Shown in pieces: positions 1-10,436 of a stretch of DNA of 64,000 bases. The position numbers and the translations under genes are program-made. The notes beneath the pieces were generated by a model, which saw only the letters and a list, made by a program, of their open reading frames with translations, did not search any database and was not told the origin of the DNA. Position 1 is the first letter of the stretch. Each line of letters begins with the position of its first letter. The DNA comes from Azorinus chamasolen (lineage: Eukaryota; Mollusca; Bivalvia; Cardiida; Solecurtidae), in NCBI GenBank assembly GCA_963576725.1, contig OY755236.1, positions 68,480,379 to 68,544,378 on the forward strand, given 5' to 3'.

Positions 1-100
1 GTTGAATACTGAGTTACACAACGTCTTAACTGGGTCCAAACTTTTGGTTCATAGTGGTGAGAGGGGTAACAGACGCCGAGTGTGATTTAATCTTATATAC

Positions 101-496
101 CTTCTTTCGTTGCAGGGTTCAAGCGAGAAACGAAACATACTGGAATATAAACAATTCTACTAAATTGCCAAACTGATAGTAGGTTATCCAGATATCGGGT
201 TCATCAATAAACAGACAAATTGGCTAACCTTGGAGCACATTGGTCTGGATAGCGTATGTTCAACACATGTACGCCGTGGTATTTTCCACAAGATGAAAAA
301 CTAAAACGTGTTTTTTTCTGAAAAGGTTACCAAATTGTTTTGAAAGGAATACAGCATGTGTTAATGTGATCGTTATTGTGATGTGTTGGTGGTAAGATAC
401 GATTGCAAATAGAATTGATATGTATTTAATGTACAGATTTGTGGATTACTGTACACATACAATAGGGACAGTGTCAGTGGTACAGTGAATCAAACC
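101..496 (+). other. Candidate splice acceptor and 5' UTR of the first GPCR gene
   Basis: A pyrimidine-rich tract ends in TTGCAG at 110-115, a good animal splice acceptor, so a last exon could begin at 116 and run through about 380 bases of 5' UTR into the receptor ORF. Several ATGs (for example near 256) lie upstream of the receptor start and open only short frames. An upstream non-coding exon would be outside the window. Inferred from consensus only. Confidence 0.4.
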
Positions 497-1789
497 ATGT
501 CAAATGCGACAGTTGATTACACTTCGTTTAGTGAGTACAAAATAGGAGTGTTTATTTGGAAAGCAGTGCCACCTATTCTTATTGTTCTTGGCACAGTTGG
601 GAATGTTCTGTCAATTATTGTGTTGGCACGACAGTCAATCCGATCATCAACGACAGCTATCTATCTCACCGTGCTGGCCGTGTCAGACCTGGTGGTGTTA
701 TACTCTGGGCTTCTCCGACAGTGGCTCAGGGTTCTCTTTAAAACTGACGTGCGACATGTCAGCAATGCTGGTTGTAAAATCAACATTTGGTTTGTGTACA
801 CATCGCTTGACTTTTCGGCATGGATTCTGATAGCTGTAACTTTAGAGCGGGTTATATCAGCATGGTTTCCACACAACGCTAGGACTACCTGTACAAAGAA
901 ATCTGCAGTTGCCTTTATGACGTCAATACTAGCATTTTTGTTACTACTCAACTCACACATGCTCTATGGAATGGGTTTCAAGTATGACACAAATGGAACA
1001 ATTATTGAGGATTCAAGGTGCACGGAAATTGATTATGATTATGTCTATTTTTTCAACAAAGTATGGCCATGGATTGATTTGTGTGCCTTCTGTTTAGTGC
1101 CATGCTCAGTTATTGTTGTAGGTAACTCTCTGATCCTTTTTAAAGTAGTAAAAAGTAAGAAAAAGACAACATCGAGAATCGTGCCTACTATTAACACGGC
1201 AAACGGACAACGACAAGGGGCCGCACATGGCAAACAATCGTCAATGACAGCTATGTTATTTACACTTAATGTTGTATTCCTTCTCAGCTCATCCCCTGTG
1301 AGTATATACAACATTGGGTATGTGCACTGGGCTGAGAACGCAGAGCAAACAAATGATAGTCATGCATTTGCAGTCCTTGACCTCTGGTGGGCAGTTGTTA
1401 ACATGTTTATGTACGCAAACAACTCACTGAATTTCCTCTTATACTGTCTAAGCGGAACTAAATTCAGACGAGAGGTGGTACGAATGTTTCACCCCAACAG
1501 AGGCGGCGATGCCGTGCAAATGATTCCATCGAATTACACTCGTACGAAGTTTGACGCATCTTCCGTTTCACAGACCATGAAGAAGACACAATCTGAGGTC
1601 TTGTCATCCACATCAACATCAACGCCAAACAAAAATGAAGGTAGCCATAAGAAAACTGATGTAACATTCGGTGATGCAAGGATAGCTACAATTTCAGGAA
1701 ATCTACTTCACCCCAATGCTGCATTGCCTACTAAAGAGCATGAAAGTAAAAACAAAGAATATGCAACAGTTTCGACATCAAAAGTGTAA
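497..1789 (+). CDS. Rhodopsin-class (class A) GPCR, FMRFamide/peptide-receptor-like
   Basis: Predicted 430-residue seven-helix plasma-membrane receptor coupling an extracellular ligand, probably a neuropeptide, to G proteins. The start is the ATG at 497; an upstream GTG at 485 is in frame but unlikely in an animal. Numbering from this ATG: TM1 about 24-46 with the Gly-Asn pair at 35-36, TM2 about 55-75 with LAVSD at 60-64, Cys93 and Cys175 placed for the TM3-ECL2 disulfide, TM3 98-120 ending in ERV (DRY variant) at 117-119, TM4 138-157, TM5 190-215, TM6 250-272 with SSSP, TM7 293-317 with NSLNFLLY (NPxxY variant with Phe for Pro). Asn3 is a glycosylation sequon and the roughly 100-residue tail is Ser/Thr rich. 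ERxI and NSxxNFxxY variants are common in invertebrate FMRFamide/TRH-like receptor expansions; the ligand cannot be assigned. The coding part is intronless and intact. Confidence 0.9.
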   Translation: MSNATVDYTSFSEYKIGVFIWKAVPPILIVLGTVGNVLSIIVLARQSIRSSTTAIYLTVLAVSDLVVLYSGLLRQWLRVLFKTDVRHVSNAGCKINIWFVYTSLDFSAWILIAVTLERVISAWFPHNARTTCTKKSAVAFMTSILAFLLLLNSHMLYGMGFKYDTNGTIIEDSRCTEIDYDYVYFFNKVWPWIDLCAFCLVPCSVIVVGNSLILFKVVKSKKKTTSRIVPTINTANGQRQGAAHGKQSSMTAMLFTLNVVFLLSSSPVSIYNIGYVHWAENAEQTNDSHAFAVLDLWWAVVNMFMYANNSLNFLLYCLSGTKFRREVVRMFHPNRGGDAVQMIPSNYTRTKFDASSVSQTMKKTQSEVLSSTSTSTPNKNEGSHKKTDVTFGDARIATISGNLLHPNAALPTKEHESKNKEYATVSTSKV

Positions 1790-2616
1790 TATGTGACCGT
1801 CAAAAAATGGGTGCATACATACAATCCACATGCTCATTGAGCTTTATACAAGAACTCGTTCTAATAAGGTATAGTTTTGCCCCATTAGAGAGCAAATATA
1901 TAATATACCTATATACAGTATAGAAATAATCAACAATGAATCAGGAAAAAGTAAACTTTCCGATATTATAATACAAAGAACTTTAATTCCAATTCAACCA
2001 ATAATCACATATCGACACTTTCATATAGATGATGCCTGCTTTTCCTAACTAGTGTATCTATACAAAGTTAGCTTTCACTATTTGAATGCTGGTGTTTCAA
2101 AGTGGAATGACTCATCATTGTTTCAAGGTAGAGTTCATTCAGTATGAAAGAGTATAATTTGTGAGAGGATTTTGAATGACAAACAGTACAGACCTCTGAT
2201 CTGGGTTTATACTGTTTGCTATGACAACCAACCCGATTCCCTCATTCAAAGGATTAAAAGGACAGCTAATAGGAAATGGTATGAAAAGACTAAACGGTCT
2301 TTCATTATAAAGCATTCGAATTTCCGACGTTCCTGCAACAACAATACAACATAATTATGTCATCATAGTTCCGCCGGACAATTCGTTTTGAAGGACGAAA
2401 ATAAAACACGGAATATATGACACGGACATATGAGTACTCATCATCTCCAGCTACAAAACTTTATACGCTATTTAACAGGCAGTATGGTAAGTCAACGTCA
2501 CCATTCATGGTCTAATAAAATGTGCACTATTTCGAATAATATGTTAAAGTGGAATAGTCTCTACTTAAATACCGGTTTAAAATTTCCCTAAACTTGCATA
2601 AATCATTTGTTTATAA
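1790..2616. other. 3' flank of the GPCR gene, no further gene seen
   Basis: AT-rich sequence with no coding frame that resembles a known protein. A canonical polyadenylation signal is not obvious directly after the stop; AATAAA occurs near 2,400. No repeat family of this window is recognisable here. Confidence 0.4.
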
Positions 2617-2982
2617 TAGTGAACCCTCATTACAACGGAGGTGTTTATTCCCAGACATTGTGCTGGTATAACGAGGTTGTCGTTATAACGAGTTTAAATA
2701 TGAAAGGAATCATATGGTCATTTTTAAACTAGTGCCATCAGGTGATCGCTTAATGCAGAACACAAGAAGTTAAAAAAATCTCCCTTTTTTGGTTAGCCAA
2801 TTTGTCTGCTTTTTGCACTTCTTGTGTTCTGGATTAAGCGACCACCTGTGTTATTGGCATTGCACCTATTTATTCAGTGGTGGGTGTTTCAAAGAATTAA
2901 CTGTAATTTTGTTTCAATGTATACTGCTGGTATAACGAGGGTGCCATTGTAACGAATGCCGGTATAATGAGTGTTCACTGTA
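2617..2982. mobile_element. F2-type palindromic MITE (divergent subtype)
   Basis: Starts TAGTGAACCCTCATTA and ends in the near-complement TAATGAGTGTTCACTGTA. Inside, an F2-type stem CAGGTGATCGCTTAATGCAG pairs with its complement near 2,830-2,850, and ACACAAGAAG pairs with CTTCTTGTGT. The loop is larger than in other F2 copies. Ends and TA flank suggest a pogo/Tigger-like non-autonomous transposon. Confidence 0.6.
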
Positions 2983-3477
2983 CGTGTACATGTATATGCT
3001 GAAAGAAGTACATCGCAAGAAAACCAATCGAATAAATGCTTAAGAAGACAAAACTTTCAGCGTTTTATATCGACGTGATTCGCTTATGTATCAGTATTTA
3101 TTCGGGTTGTGTTTTAGTTCCATAACTGTTCGAAATACGCTGATAACAAATGTTGTGCTGTAAAACTATAAATATCGAAGAAAACAGTTTATTTGTATCA
3201 ATGGAGCATTTCCGACATAAGTTCAAATCGACGATCTTCATGAGAATAGTTGCACAAACCAACATCAAGTTTTATCATTTTATTGTAAAAAGGTGTTTAT
3301 TATAGAGACTATTCATTGTAAGTTGTCACACTAACTCCGTTCACACTATCGTCCATAAAATGGAGAAATTTAGTGTACACCGAGATAAAACTTTTAGCAG
3401 AATTGTTCTTGCAATTAATAAGACTATTAGCTGAAAGACGTCTTTGTGCGACCCGACTGTTTACGTGATATATACAG

Positions 3478-3655
3478 AGGTCCAGATAAGATGCGTAAAT
3501 TAAAACATGTTCAAGAACAACTTCTTCAGTTCTCCACCCAACCCTATGCTGTGACTACTCTTTAGAATCGTCTCGAAACATAGGGTTTGGTGGAGAAATG
3601 GCGATTTAAGTAGTTGAGTATGCACATTTATCTGTTGCTTTGTGTATTAGATAAT
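3478..3655. mobile_element. F4 hairpin MITE
   Basis: Begins GGTCCAGATAAGATGCGTAA; the core has CTCCACCCAACCCTA, GACTACTCTTTAGAATCGTC and the returning arm AGGGTTTGGTGGAGAAAT. The second copy of the GACCACTC arm is lost, so the inner stem is one-sided. Other F4 copies are at 5,205, 10,285, 15,398, 21,320, 34,447 and 45,238. Confidence 0.6.
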
Positions 3656-3794
3656 TTTATACAACATCAGTTGCATCTCGTGTTGTCAATAAGATTATGT
3701 TTTAAGTACTAGTAAAGCATGTGTTTTCCGGCATTGTTTTTATATAAAGCGACACTGTAGTTTCATGTAAGTGTCAAATACTAAAGAGGTTAAA

Positions 3795-4560
3795 TTAATA
3801 TATGTGCTTGTTGGTGTGCGAATGTGCATATAAGTGTGCCAATGCGAGTGTCATTGTGTGTAGGTCTGTGATTCTACAAATGTGCTTGTAGGTGTGCAAA
3901 TGTGCGTGTAATGGTTTGGAAGCGCTTGTGCGTGTTACTGTTTGGAAGCGCTTGTGAGTGTGCGAATGTGGGCGAATGTGCGTTTCATTGTATGGATGCG
4001 TTTGTAAGTGTGGGAATGTGCGTGTCAGTGTGCCAAACTGCATGTCAATGCATGAATGTACGTGTCAGTGCGCCAAACTGCATGTCAATGCATGAATGTA
4101 CGTGTCAGTGCGCCAAACTGCATGTCAATGCATGAGTGTGCATGTGAGGGTGTAAATGTGTGTGTGTCATATTGAGGATGTGTGTGCGTTCGCGCATGCG
4201 TTCGTGATTGCGAGCTTGTGTGTGTGTGAGGGTGCGAATGTGCGTTTCAATTCATAGATGTGCATGTGAGGGTGCGAATATGCGTGTCGATGCATGGATG
4301 CGCGTGTTAGTGTGGAATGTGAGTGCTAGTGTACGGATGTGCCTTTGAGTGTGCGAGTATGCTTGTCTTAGAAGTGTATGTGGGAGTATGCATGCATTTG
4401 TCATTTCAATTTTGCTGGTATGCGTTTGAACAGTGAATGTGCTTATCAATGTGTAGACCTTTGCTTGTGCAGATCAACCATTGATTGTGTGAACGTGCGC
4501 CATGGTGTATATTTGCCTGTGAGTGTGTGGAGGTCTATGGCCGACGTATGTGTGAATTAA
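3795..4560. repeat. GT-rich degenerate minisatellite
   Basis: About 760 bases built from variants of GTGTGCGAATGTGCGTGT. Within it, 4,022-4,140 holds about three nearly exact copies of a 40-bp unit starting GTGTCAGTGCGCCAAACTGC. The open frames over this region on both strands are low-complexity His/Thr- or Cys/Val-rich translations and are not genes. Confidence 0.8.
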
Positions 4561-5204
4561 TTTCTTTTGAGAACCAACTAACCAGACTTCCTTACAATCA
4601 ATCGACTGGGTGATTGTTTACCAACTTCCTGAACGTTGTTTTCATACGACAAAAACATGGCAGTCATGGACGAGCCTAAGTTTATCATATATGGGTATAT
4701 GGTTAGAATTTCAATGTAATCTGAGAACCTATAAGTGAAACTTTCTAAACTATTACCTGAGAAACTACTGATCCTATTTTAAAATTATTTTACAAAATGT
4801 AAATTCCCGAAAGAACACCAACGGAAATGTGCCTTCGTTAATCAAAAACATTTAAGTCACTTTTTAAAAAGTATTTGCATGCAAAATAAAAAAAACCCGA
4901 CATTGATCGCCGTACGCGGGGTATCTTTCCCTTATGCATGGATGGTCAATAGTGAGTCTCATAAGTATGGTCAAAATTGGCAGAGGTGTTCCGTGGATAA
5001 TCATCTAACATTGTCCTAAACAAAGATGACTGTAATGCACATGGCACATTCTGTATATAGCTGTATGGATAAAAGTTCAAAGTTTATTTGCTCGGAAACT
5101 ACTGATCTGGTTTCATGTTACGTGTTTCTTGCTTGAACATTTATAACATCACTTAATATTAATATGGTGAAAGAATGAACGGGGAATGTGTTTGCTAAAG
5201 GACT
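4561..5204. other. Unannotated AT-rich stretch
   Basis: No gene seen. A short motif GAAACTACTGATC occurs at about 4,762 and again near 5,095 (GGAAACTACTGATCTGGTTT), suggesting pieces of a dispersed degenerate repeat, but I cannot delimit it. Confidence 0.3.
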
Positions 5205-5390
5205 GAAGCGAAACAGTAATACTAAATTCGTCATTTCTCCACCAAACCCTATATGTTGACCACTCTTTAGAATCGTCTTTTCGAGACGATTCTAAAGAGT
5301 GGTCAGAGTAGAGGCTTTGGTGGAGAAATAAAGAAGCTATTCTTGAAAGTGCTTAAATTAAATTTACGCGTCTTATCTAGACCCCTGTGC
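5205..5390. mobile_element. F4 hairpin MITE, well preserved stem
   Basis: CTCCACCAAACCCTA then GACCACTCTTTAGAATCGTC, a short loop with TCGA, and the complementary arm GACGATTCTAAAGAGTGGTC followed by GGCTTTGGTGGAGAAAT. The right end GCGTCTTATCTAGACC mirrors the left end of the 3,478 copy. Confidence 0.7.
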
Positions 5391-5544
5391 CATTAAAAGA
5401 TAGTCTTTAGTTCACAATATTTCGCCCAATATTCTGGCACTTGGTGTCATTAGTTCCAGATTTAGTGCCCTTCTTACTTGTAGAATCATATGTAGTATGT
5501 TAGCATTGATAACCATGGTGCCTAGTTTTTGTAACTATGTTCTT

Positions 5545-5670
5545 GAATATATTCATTCATCATTAATTTCATTTTATTCGTTCGTTCTTTCTTTCGTTCG
5601 GTCGTTCGTTATTCATTCATACATTCATTCACTTATTATTCATTCATTCACTCATTCATTAATCCCTACA
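5545..5670. repeat. ATTC/GTTC microsatellite
   Basis: Low-complexity run of ATTC, GTTC and TTTC tetranucleotides with interruptions. The small frame across it is Ser/Ile/His-rich and is not a gene. Confidence 0.8.
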
Positions 5671-5868
5671 TGCTACAGTTATATCTAAATACTAAGTATT
5701 AATTAGTAAATTCATTATTTATCCGGTCAGCTAGTTAGCGAGATTTATTTATAATTGATGTGATACATATTCTCACGTGTTTTCCAGTTTTGATACAGGT
5801 ACTCCTACAGTTATTGATTATACGAATCCTGTAATTCAAGATAAATCAAAGAGTCATTTTTAGGGCCA

Positions 5869-5956
5869 TGTAATTGTTTTCTTAATAGACTAATTTGTTA
5901 TTTGAGTGTAGGCCGACCAAGTAATTGTTTTCTTAATAGATTAATTTGTTGTTTGA
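5869..5956. repeat. Short direct duplication
   Basis: GTAATTGTTTTCTTAATAGA and following bases occur twice (about 5,869 and 5,922), with single-base changes. Two copies only. Confidence 0.7.
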
Positions 5957-6027
5957 CCCAGAATACGACACTTGTATTATTTTACGCCAAATTAGGTTTT
6001 GAATACGTCTAAATGTTTCAAATAAAC

Positions 6028-6130
6028 GCTTTTTGGCGCCTTTGCAAACAGAGTAGATTCAGATCAGACGGCTCCTACATGAGCCGTCTGAGTCTACTTT
6101 GTTTGCAAAGGCGTTTATGGAGTAAATGGC
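6028..6130. mobile_element. F1 hairpin core, truncated
   Basis: Near-perfect palindrome: GCCTTTGCAAACAGAGTAGA, CAGACGGCTC, apex CTCCTACATGAG, then the complementary arm and TTTGCAAAGGCG. The long AATATTCATG side of F1 is missing. Just upstream 'TTTGGCGCC' makes a second short palindrome. Confidence 0.7.
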
Positions 6131-6439
6131 TACAAGAGACGTAAACAGACAGTCTTCAAGAATCCTCTGATCAGGGTATATACTATATGTATTACAAATG
6201 GTTTTCAAAACGTCACATCGGTAAAACAATAATTATTCTTGCAGAAATACCCTACAAATGAAAAATGAGCATCATTCAAACATATATTTGGACCAGTTCA
6301 ATAAGACAAATGGGTTGTAAAACGTATGTTACTGAGCTGTTTTGTGAAACAGTAAACAGTGGTATAGCAATTATTTTATTGCTAGACCCAAGAGATGATC
6401 TACTGAATAAAATGTGTTGTCAAAGAGATGTCACGTTCA

Positions 6440-6620
6440 CTTTACCGAGTATCTTTCTTCATTGCAGGGTAAGAGGGAGATGAGAAGCTATTTGAAACGT
6501 GAACTCTTCTGCGAAAACTCGTTTATACAATTACCGGGTCGATAACAATAGACGAACTGGCAAACAATGGAACACACATGTCTACAAAGAATTAAGATTA
6601 ACCTTTTACCTGGTAGATGT
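6440..6620 (+). other. Possible relic of a duplicated GPCR 5' UTR exon
   Basis: A pyrimidine tract ending in ATTGCAGGGT (6,460-6,470) is followed by sequence that loosely parallels 116-240 of the window: 'GGGTCGATAACAATAGACGA..ACTGGC' here against 'GGGTTCATCAATAAACAGAC..ATTGGC' there. No receptor coding sequence follows. The similarity is weak and was judged by eye. Confidence 0.25.
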
Positions 6621-6624
6621 GCAT

Positions 6625-6832
6625 TATGATGTCTTTGCAAACAGAGTAAACTCGCATCAGATCAACTCTGATCAGGGTCTGCTATGTTTGCTTGTGAAAT
6701 AATAGTTTACTGTCTAGATTTTCTCTAATGGTCAAATTTCCTATTTTTGTGATGCCAATATAAAAAGTCAACTTATTAATATTCATACATTCATTATGTC
6801 ATACATGAATATTCATTAGGTAAAGGGTTGAC
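6625..6832. mobile_element. F1 piggyBac-like MITE, left end lost
   Basis: Contains CTTTGCAAACAGAGTAAACT, a degenerate hairpin ending TGATCAGGGTCTGCT, the AATATTCATAC-TCATTATGTCATACATG segment and the right end GGTAAAGGGTTGA. The F1 left end and part of the stem are decayed. Confidence 0.6.
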
Positions 6833-7096
6833 ATGGACGAGCTTTACGTCGAAGCTTTCCATTTTCCATTCAATGAAAGGAAGTCACAGCAACATGCCAC
6901 TCTGAAAACAAATTAGTGTAACATATAAATTCAAATACTTAACTTCTTCACTTCCTTGAACACGGTCCCACAAACTGTTTGGATCCACATGAAACACAGA
7001 ATAACTCGGCGTCTCGTCACAATCCAAACTGTTTGACACTCGTTTTAGCTTTTTAATGAAGACACATGCTAAAACTTGAAACAGACGAAAATATGC
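6833..7096. other. Unannotated stretch with an F3 trace
   Basis: Around 6,955-7,035 the words AAACTGTTTGGATCCA and GGCGTCTCGTC are pieces of an F3 stem, so this is probably a rearranged F3 copy. No gene. Confidence 0.35.
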
Positions 7097-7316
7097 CCAG
7101 TAAACCCCTTCTAAAGCGGACGTTCAATTTAGTATAAATAGTATCGATCATGGAGACGGGTCGCACCTTAATACACGGTGAAAGTCATACAGAAAGCTGC
7201 TCCTCTAGGAGCTTTCTGCATGACTTCACCCTGCATTAAGCAACCACCTGCCTAAAAGTATCTGGGTTTTTTCCTCTACTAGAATTCCGGTTTAGGGGGG
7301 GGGGGGGGTATTGTAT
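7097..7316. mobile_element. F2 palindromic MITE
   Basis: Left end CAGTAAACCCCTTCTAAAGC; stem with GGTGAAAGTCATACAGAAAG, apex CTCCTCTAGGAG and the complementary arm ending GCAACCACCTGCC; right end CCGGTTTAG followed by a run of 14 G and TATTGTA. The G run is an expansion of the CCCCTCTAAACCGG terminus on the opposite strand. Confidence 0.8.
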
Positions 7317-7881
7317 ATGTTTACTTGATGTACTCGTAATACAGACTGGAACACTGAACGTATTAGAGGTAACTTTACGATTCGTTTACATGTATTATGT
7401 CTGAACTAATATTGTGAAAACAACGCAAGCCAAATAAGGCGTTCATGTACATTTTCTACAACGAGTACTACACTGGGCTTGTTTCTGTCTTGCCTCATGC
7501 AGACCTCGGACCCCTTTATTAAAGATCGAAATCCCTAACATGTCTTAATACAACAAAACCTGACATAAATGACCGTTAAAAAGCGCCATGAATCATGGGT
7601 CTGTAAAAAGCTGGTGGTAGCTTAATGCATTACGTTTGCTCTGTAAAAACACCCACCTCCTTTTTAAGACACCTGTGTCCAATCAATACCGGTATACATT
7701 GTAATAAGTTCGCCTAACATAATCTCTTTTGTATGCGACATTCCTACTCGAATAGCCGAAATGATCTCTAATTTTAGTCGTACAGTCCTTTGGAAGACTG
7801 TATGTTGTGATTATGAAGTCTGAATATCTCCCGCAGTGATTCAGATTTTTCTAAGCCATTATACACATGCGTTACGCCATT
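7317..7881. other. Unannotated stretch with decayed F2 fragment
   Basis: 7,605-7,690 has GGTGGTAGCTTAATGCAT and CACCTGTGTCC, pieces of an F2 stem without a pairing arm. Otherwise nothing recognised. Confidence 0.35.
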
Positions 7882-8126
7882 TTAACCCTTTACTCAATGA
7901 ATATTCATGTAAGAAATAATTACATCGTTAATACTAATTTGATTATTTTAATAACGGCACGTGGACGTAAGAATTTAACCGTGGTATGAATTGTAGAATC
8001 ATATCTATATTGTTCCATAAGCAAACAGAGCAGACCCTGGTCAGACGGCTTATTCAGGTGCCGTCTGATCTGGATCTACCTGTTGCAAAGGCGTAGATAA
8101 AGTGTATTTATGGATTAAAGGGTTAA
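7882..8126. mobile_element. F1 piggyBac-like MITE, full length
   Basis: 245 bp. Bounded by TTAACCCTTT and AAAGGGTTAA, so each end carries the TTAA expected for a piggyBac target site. Order inside: AATATTCATGTAAGAAATAA, the TAATAACGGCA segment, GCAAACAGAGCAGACCC, stem CAGACGGC, loop, GCCGTCTGATCTGGATCTAC, GCAAAGGCG. A reference copy for the family. Confidence 0.85.
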
Positions 8127-8407
8127 TGGTTTCATTAGGTCGGGTTCTTCACAACACAAGAATGAAGAAAGCTATAGTAACGGTTGCTTTATATATTGTA
8201 TGTTAGTAATCGTGCTGCTATACTATACTTGCTTCATTCTATAGATTTACGTTTGGTATGAATGAAACTATCGTTCATCTTGAATATTTCAGTTACATTG
8301 TATGATAAATATGTGTCGATTTTGTAAACAAAATACGGTCATGGACTGATTTATGAGCCTTCTGTTTATTGTCATGTTCGCTCATAGTTGAGACTACTTT
8401 GTTTTTA

Positions 8408-8729
8408 TTAACCATTTACTCCACGAATATTCATGTAAAAAATAAGGACACCATGAATATTAAAAAATGTATCTTAATCCAAGTACAGTGAATAAACCGT
8501 TGAAATATTCTTTTCTATATGGTACATTAAAATCCTCAAACAGGACGTTAAATGTAGCAAAACTATCGGTCTTGGAAACAGATAGCTGCTTAATGCAGAG
8601 CGAAATTCATGCAGAAAGCTCCTCTATTAGCTTTTTGTGTGACTTTCACCCTGCATTAAGCACCCACCTGCCTAAATGTATCTAACGTATTTTCTGCTAG
8701 AATTCCGGTTTAGAGGGGATTTACTGTAC
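8408..8729. mobile_element. Partial F1 followed by an F2 MITE
   Basis: 8,408-8,460 is an F1 left end (TTAACCATTTACTCCACGAA) that stops after about 60 bp. 8,527-8,729 is an F2 element: decayed left end, stem TAGCTGCTTAATGCAG to CTGCATTAAGCACCCACCTG, and right end CCGGTTTAGAGGGGATTTAC. Presumably F2 inserted into or beside F1. Confidence 0.65.
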
Positions 8730-8972
8730 TTATTAAGTGCGATGTTTTGTTCTAGATTGTATTAAATGCGTATTAAATATTCGTTCGTAGTATGTTAAAA
8801 GCTTACACACATTTCTTTATATTAAGCTACAACTATCTGTTATACACACGTGAAATCACCATCGTATTGTTAATAACATTGTATCTTAATCCAAGTACAG
8901 TAAATAAACCTTTGAAACAAACCTAAGAAGTGTTTTCTCTTAGTATAGTTTCCATTCTTTTACTATCTGGTT

Positions 8973-9180
8973 CAGTATAACCCCTCTAAACCGGAACTTA
9001 AAGTTAGCATAAACAGCGGTCTTGGAGAAAGGTGGTAGCTTAATACAGGGTTAAAGGCATGCAGAAAGCTCATCTAGGGGCTTTCTGCATGTCTTTCACC
9101 CATCATTAAGCAGCAACCTGCCTAAGAAAGTTTCTAAATTTTTCTCTACTACAATTCCGATTTACAGGGATTCTACTGCA
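8973..9180. mobile_element. F2 palindromic MITE
   Basis: CAGTATAACCCCTCTAAACC at the left; GGTGGTAGCTTAATACAG, GGCATGCAGAAAGCTC, the returning arm GCTTTCTGCATG and a right end CCGATTTACAGGGATTCTAC. The outer ends are inverted and the stem is near complete. Confidence 0.75.
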
Positions 9181-9255
9181 CATTATATTTACATACTATA
9201 AAATATTCTGGCTAACTGTCCTTCTGAGGCTCAATAATTTTACTACCAGTAATAC

Positions 9256-9463
9256 TACAGTAAAACCTCTCTATAACGGCCACTAAATTGTGTTAATTAG
9301 TTGGTATTTAGGGCAGGTGGTTGCTTAAAGCAAGGTGAAAGTAAAACAGAACGCTCCTATAGGAGCGTTCTGTTTTACTTTCACAATGCTTTAAGCAGCC
9401 ACCTGCCTTTAACACAAAATACTTGATGTAATTGAGTGGCCGTTATAGAGAGGTTTTATTGTA
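9256..9463. mobile_element. F2 palindromic MITE, nearly perfect palindrome
   Basis: 208 bp bounded by TACAGTAAAACCTCTCTATA and its complement ending ATTGTA. The core GTAAAACAGAACGCTCCTAT folds back through apex CTCCTATAGGAG. Almost every base has a partner. TA at each end fits a Tc1/mariner-type target duplication. Lies 7 bp from the next F1 element. Confidence 0.85.
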
Positions 9464-9469
9464 ATGCTA

Positions 9470-9705
9470 TCAACCCTTTACCTGTTGAATATTCATGTAA
9501 GAAATTGTGACATCATGGACATTTATTAGCTGAATTTTATATCGGCAAATATATACAGGATTGTTTGGTATTGGTAGAAACTGTTATCATATCTACAATA
9601 AGTGCATAAGCAAACAGAGCAGACCATGATCAGACGACTCCTACATGACCCATCTGACCTGGGTCTACTCTATTTGCAAAGGTGTTTGTATGAAGGAAAG
9701 GGTTA
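9470..9705. mobile_element. F1 piggyBac-like MITE
   Basis: Starts TCAACCCTTTACCTG (first base of TTAA changed) and ends GGAAAGGGTTAA. Has AATATTCATGTAAGAAATTG, GCAAACAGAGCAGACC, stem CAGACGACTC and GTCTACTCTATTTGCAAAGG. The stem right arm has drifted (CCCATCTGACC). Confidence 0.8.
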
Positions 9706-9962
9706 AAGGAACTGATACATATATGCAAGCGAACGGCGAAAATCTTGTCCCATCTCTAGCTGTGAAATAAGATGTCTGCTCAAAGTTAATTCAGTTCACT
9801 TTTTGACTACTTCCGGATCTATGGAAGCCTATGGAGGACACTATTGACTTCCGCCTTAGTTGTGACTTACGACTTTTGACGAAATTTGGCAGTAGATGTC
9901 ATGGCGTGTGTACCTTGGTATTTTCGACATGACTTTCTACCTACATTAGGGTGTCACCACTC

Positions 9963-10205
9963 TTAACCCTTTCCCTGTACAATATTCATGCAAGAAATAT
10001 ACATCATGAATATTTATTAGTAATTTGTATAATTAAACTTTTCCATGAAATGTATTGCTTTGACAAAAACTGAAGAATTAGATACATATCATGACAAAAA
10101 CAAACACAGCAGACCTTGATCAGACAGCTTATATAAGGTCCGTCCGTTGTGGGTCTACCCTGTTTGTAAATGCATGAAAAGGCGTTTATATGAGGGAAAG
10201 GGTTA
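9963..10205. mobile_element. F1 piggyBac-like MITE, full length
   Basis: 243 bp with intact TTAACCCTTT and AAAGGGTTAA ends; AATATTCATGCAAGAAATA near the left, CAGCAGACCTTGATCAGACA in the stem, GTGGGTCTACCCTGTTTG in the right arm. The stem is imperfect at the apex. Confidence 0.8.
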
Positions 10206-10284
10206 AAGACGATACTAATACTTGTTTTAGTATTCAAACTACTGGGTTTTTACTGTACATGAATTTCCAAACTGCATGCGGAGT

Positions 10285-10432
10285 AACTGATAAGGATGCG
10301 TACCTTGATCAATTCCATACATAAATCTTATGCATCTCCACCAAACCCTATGTTCTCATTATTCATTAGAAACTTCTCGATGAGACAATTTGAATGAATG
10401 GTCACAACAGAGGGTTTGGTGGATAAATAACA
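10285..10432. mobile_element. F4 hairpin MITE, degraded
   Basis: CTCCACCAAACCCTATGTTC and the returning GAGGGTTTGGTGGATAAATA flank a diverged inner stem (CTTCTCGATGAGACAATTTG). The left flank GGAGTAACTGATAAGGATGC matches the F4 terminus. Confidence 0.55.
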
Positions 10433-10436
10433 TTTT

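Noticed and set aside
485..496. GTG start four codons before the first GPCR's ATG
   Set aside because: Animal mRNAs rarely start at GTG; the ATG at 497 gives a normal receptor N-terminus.
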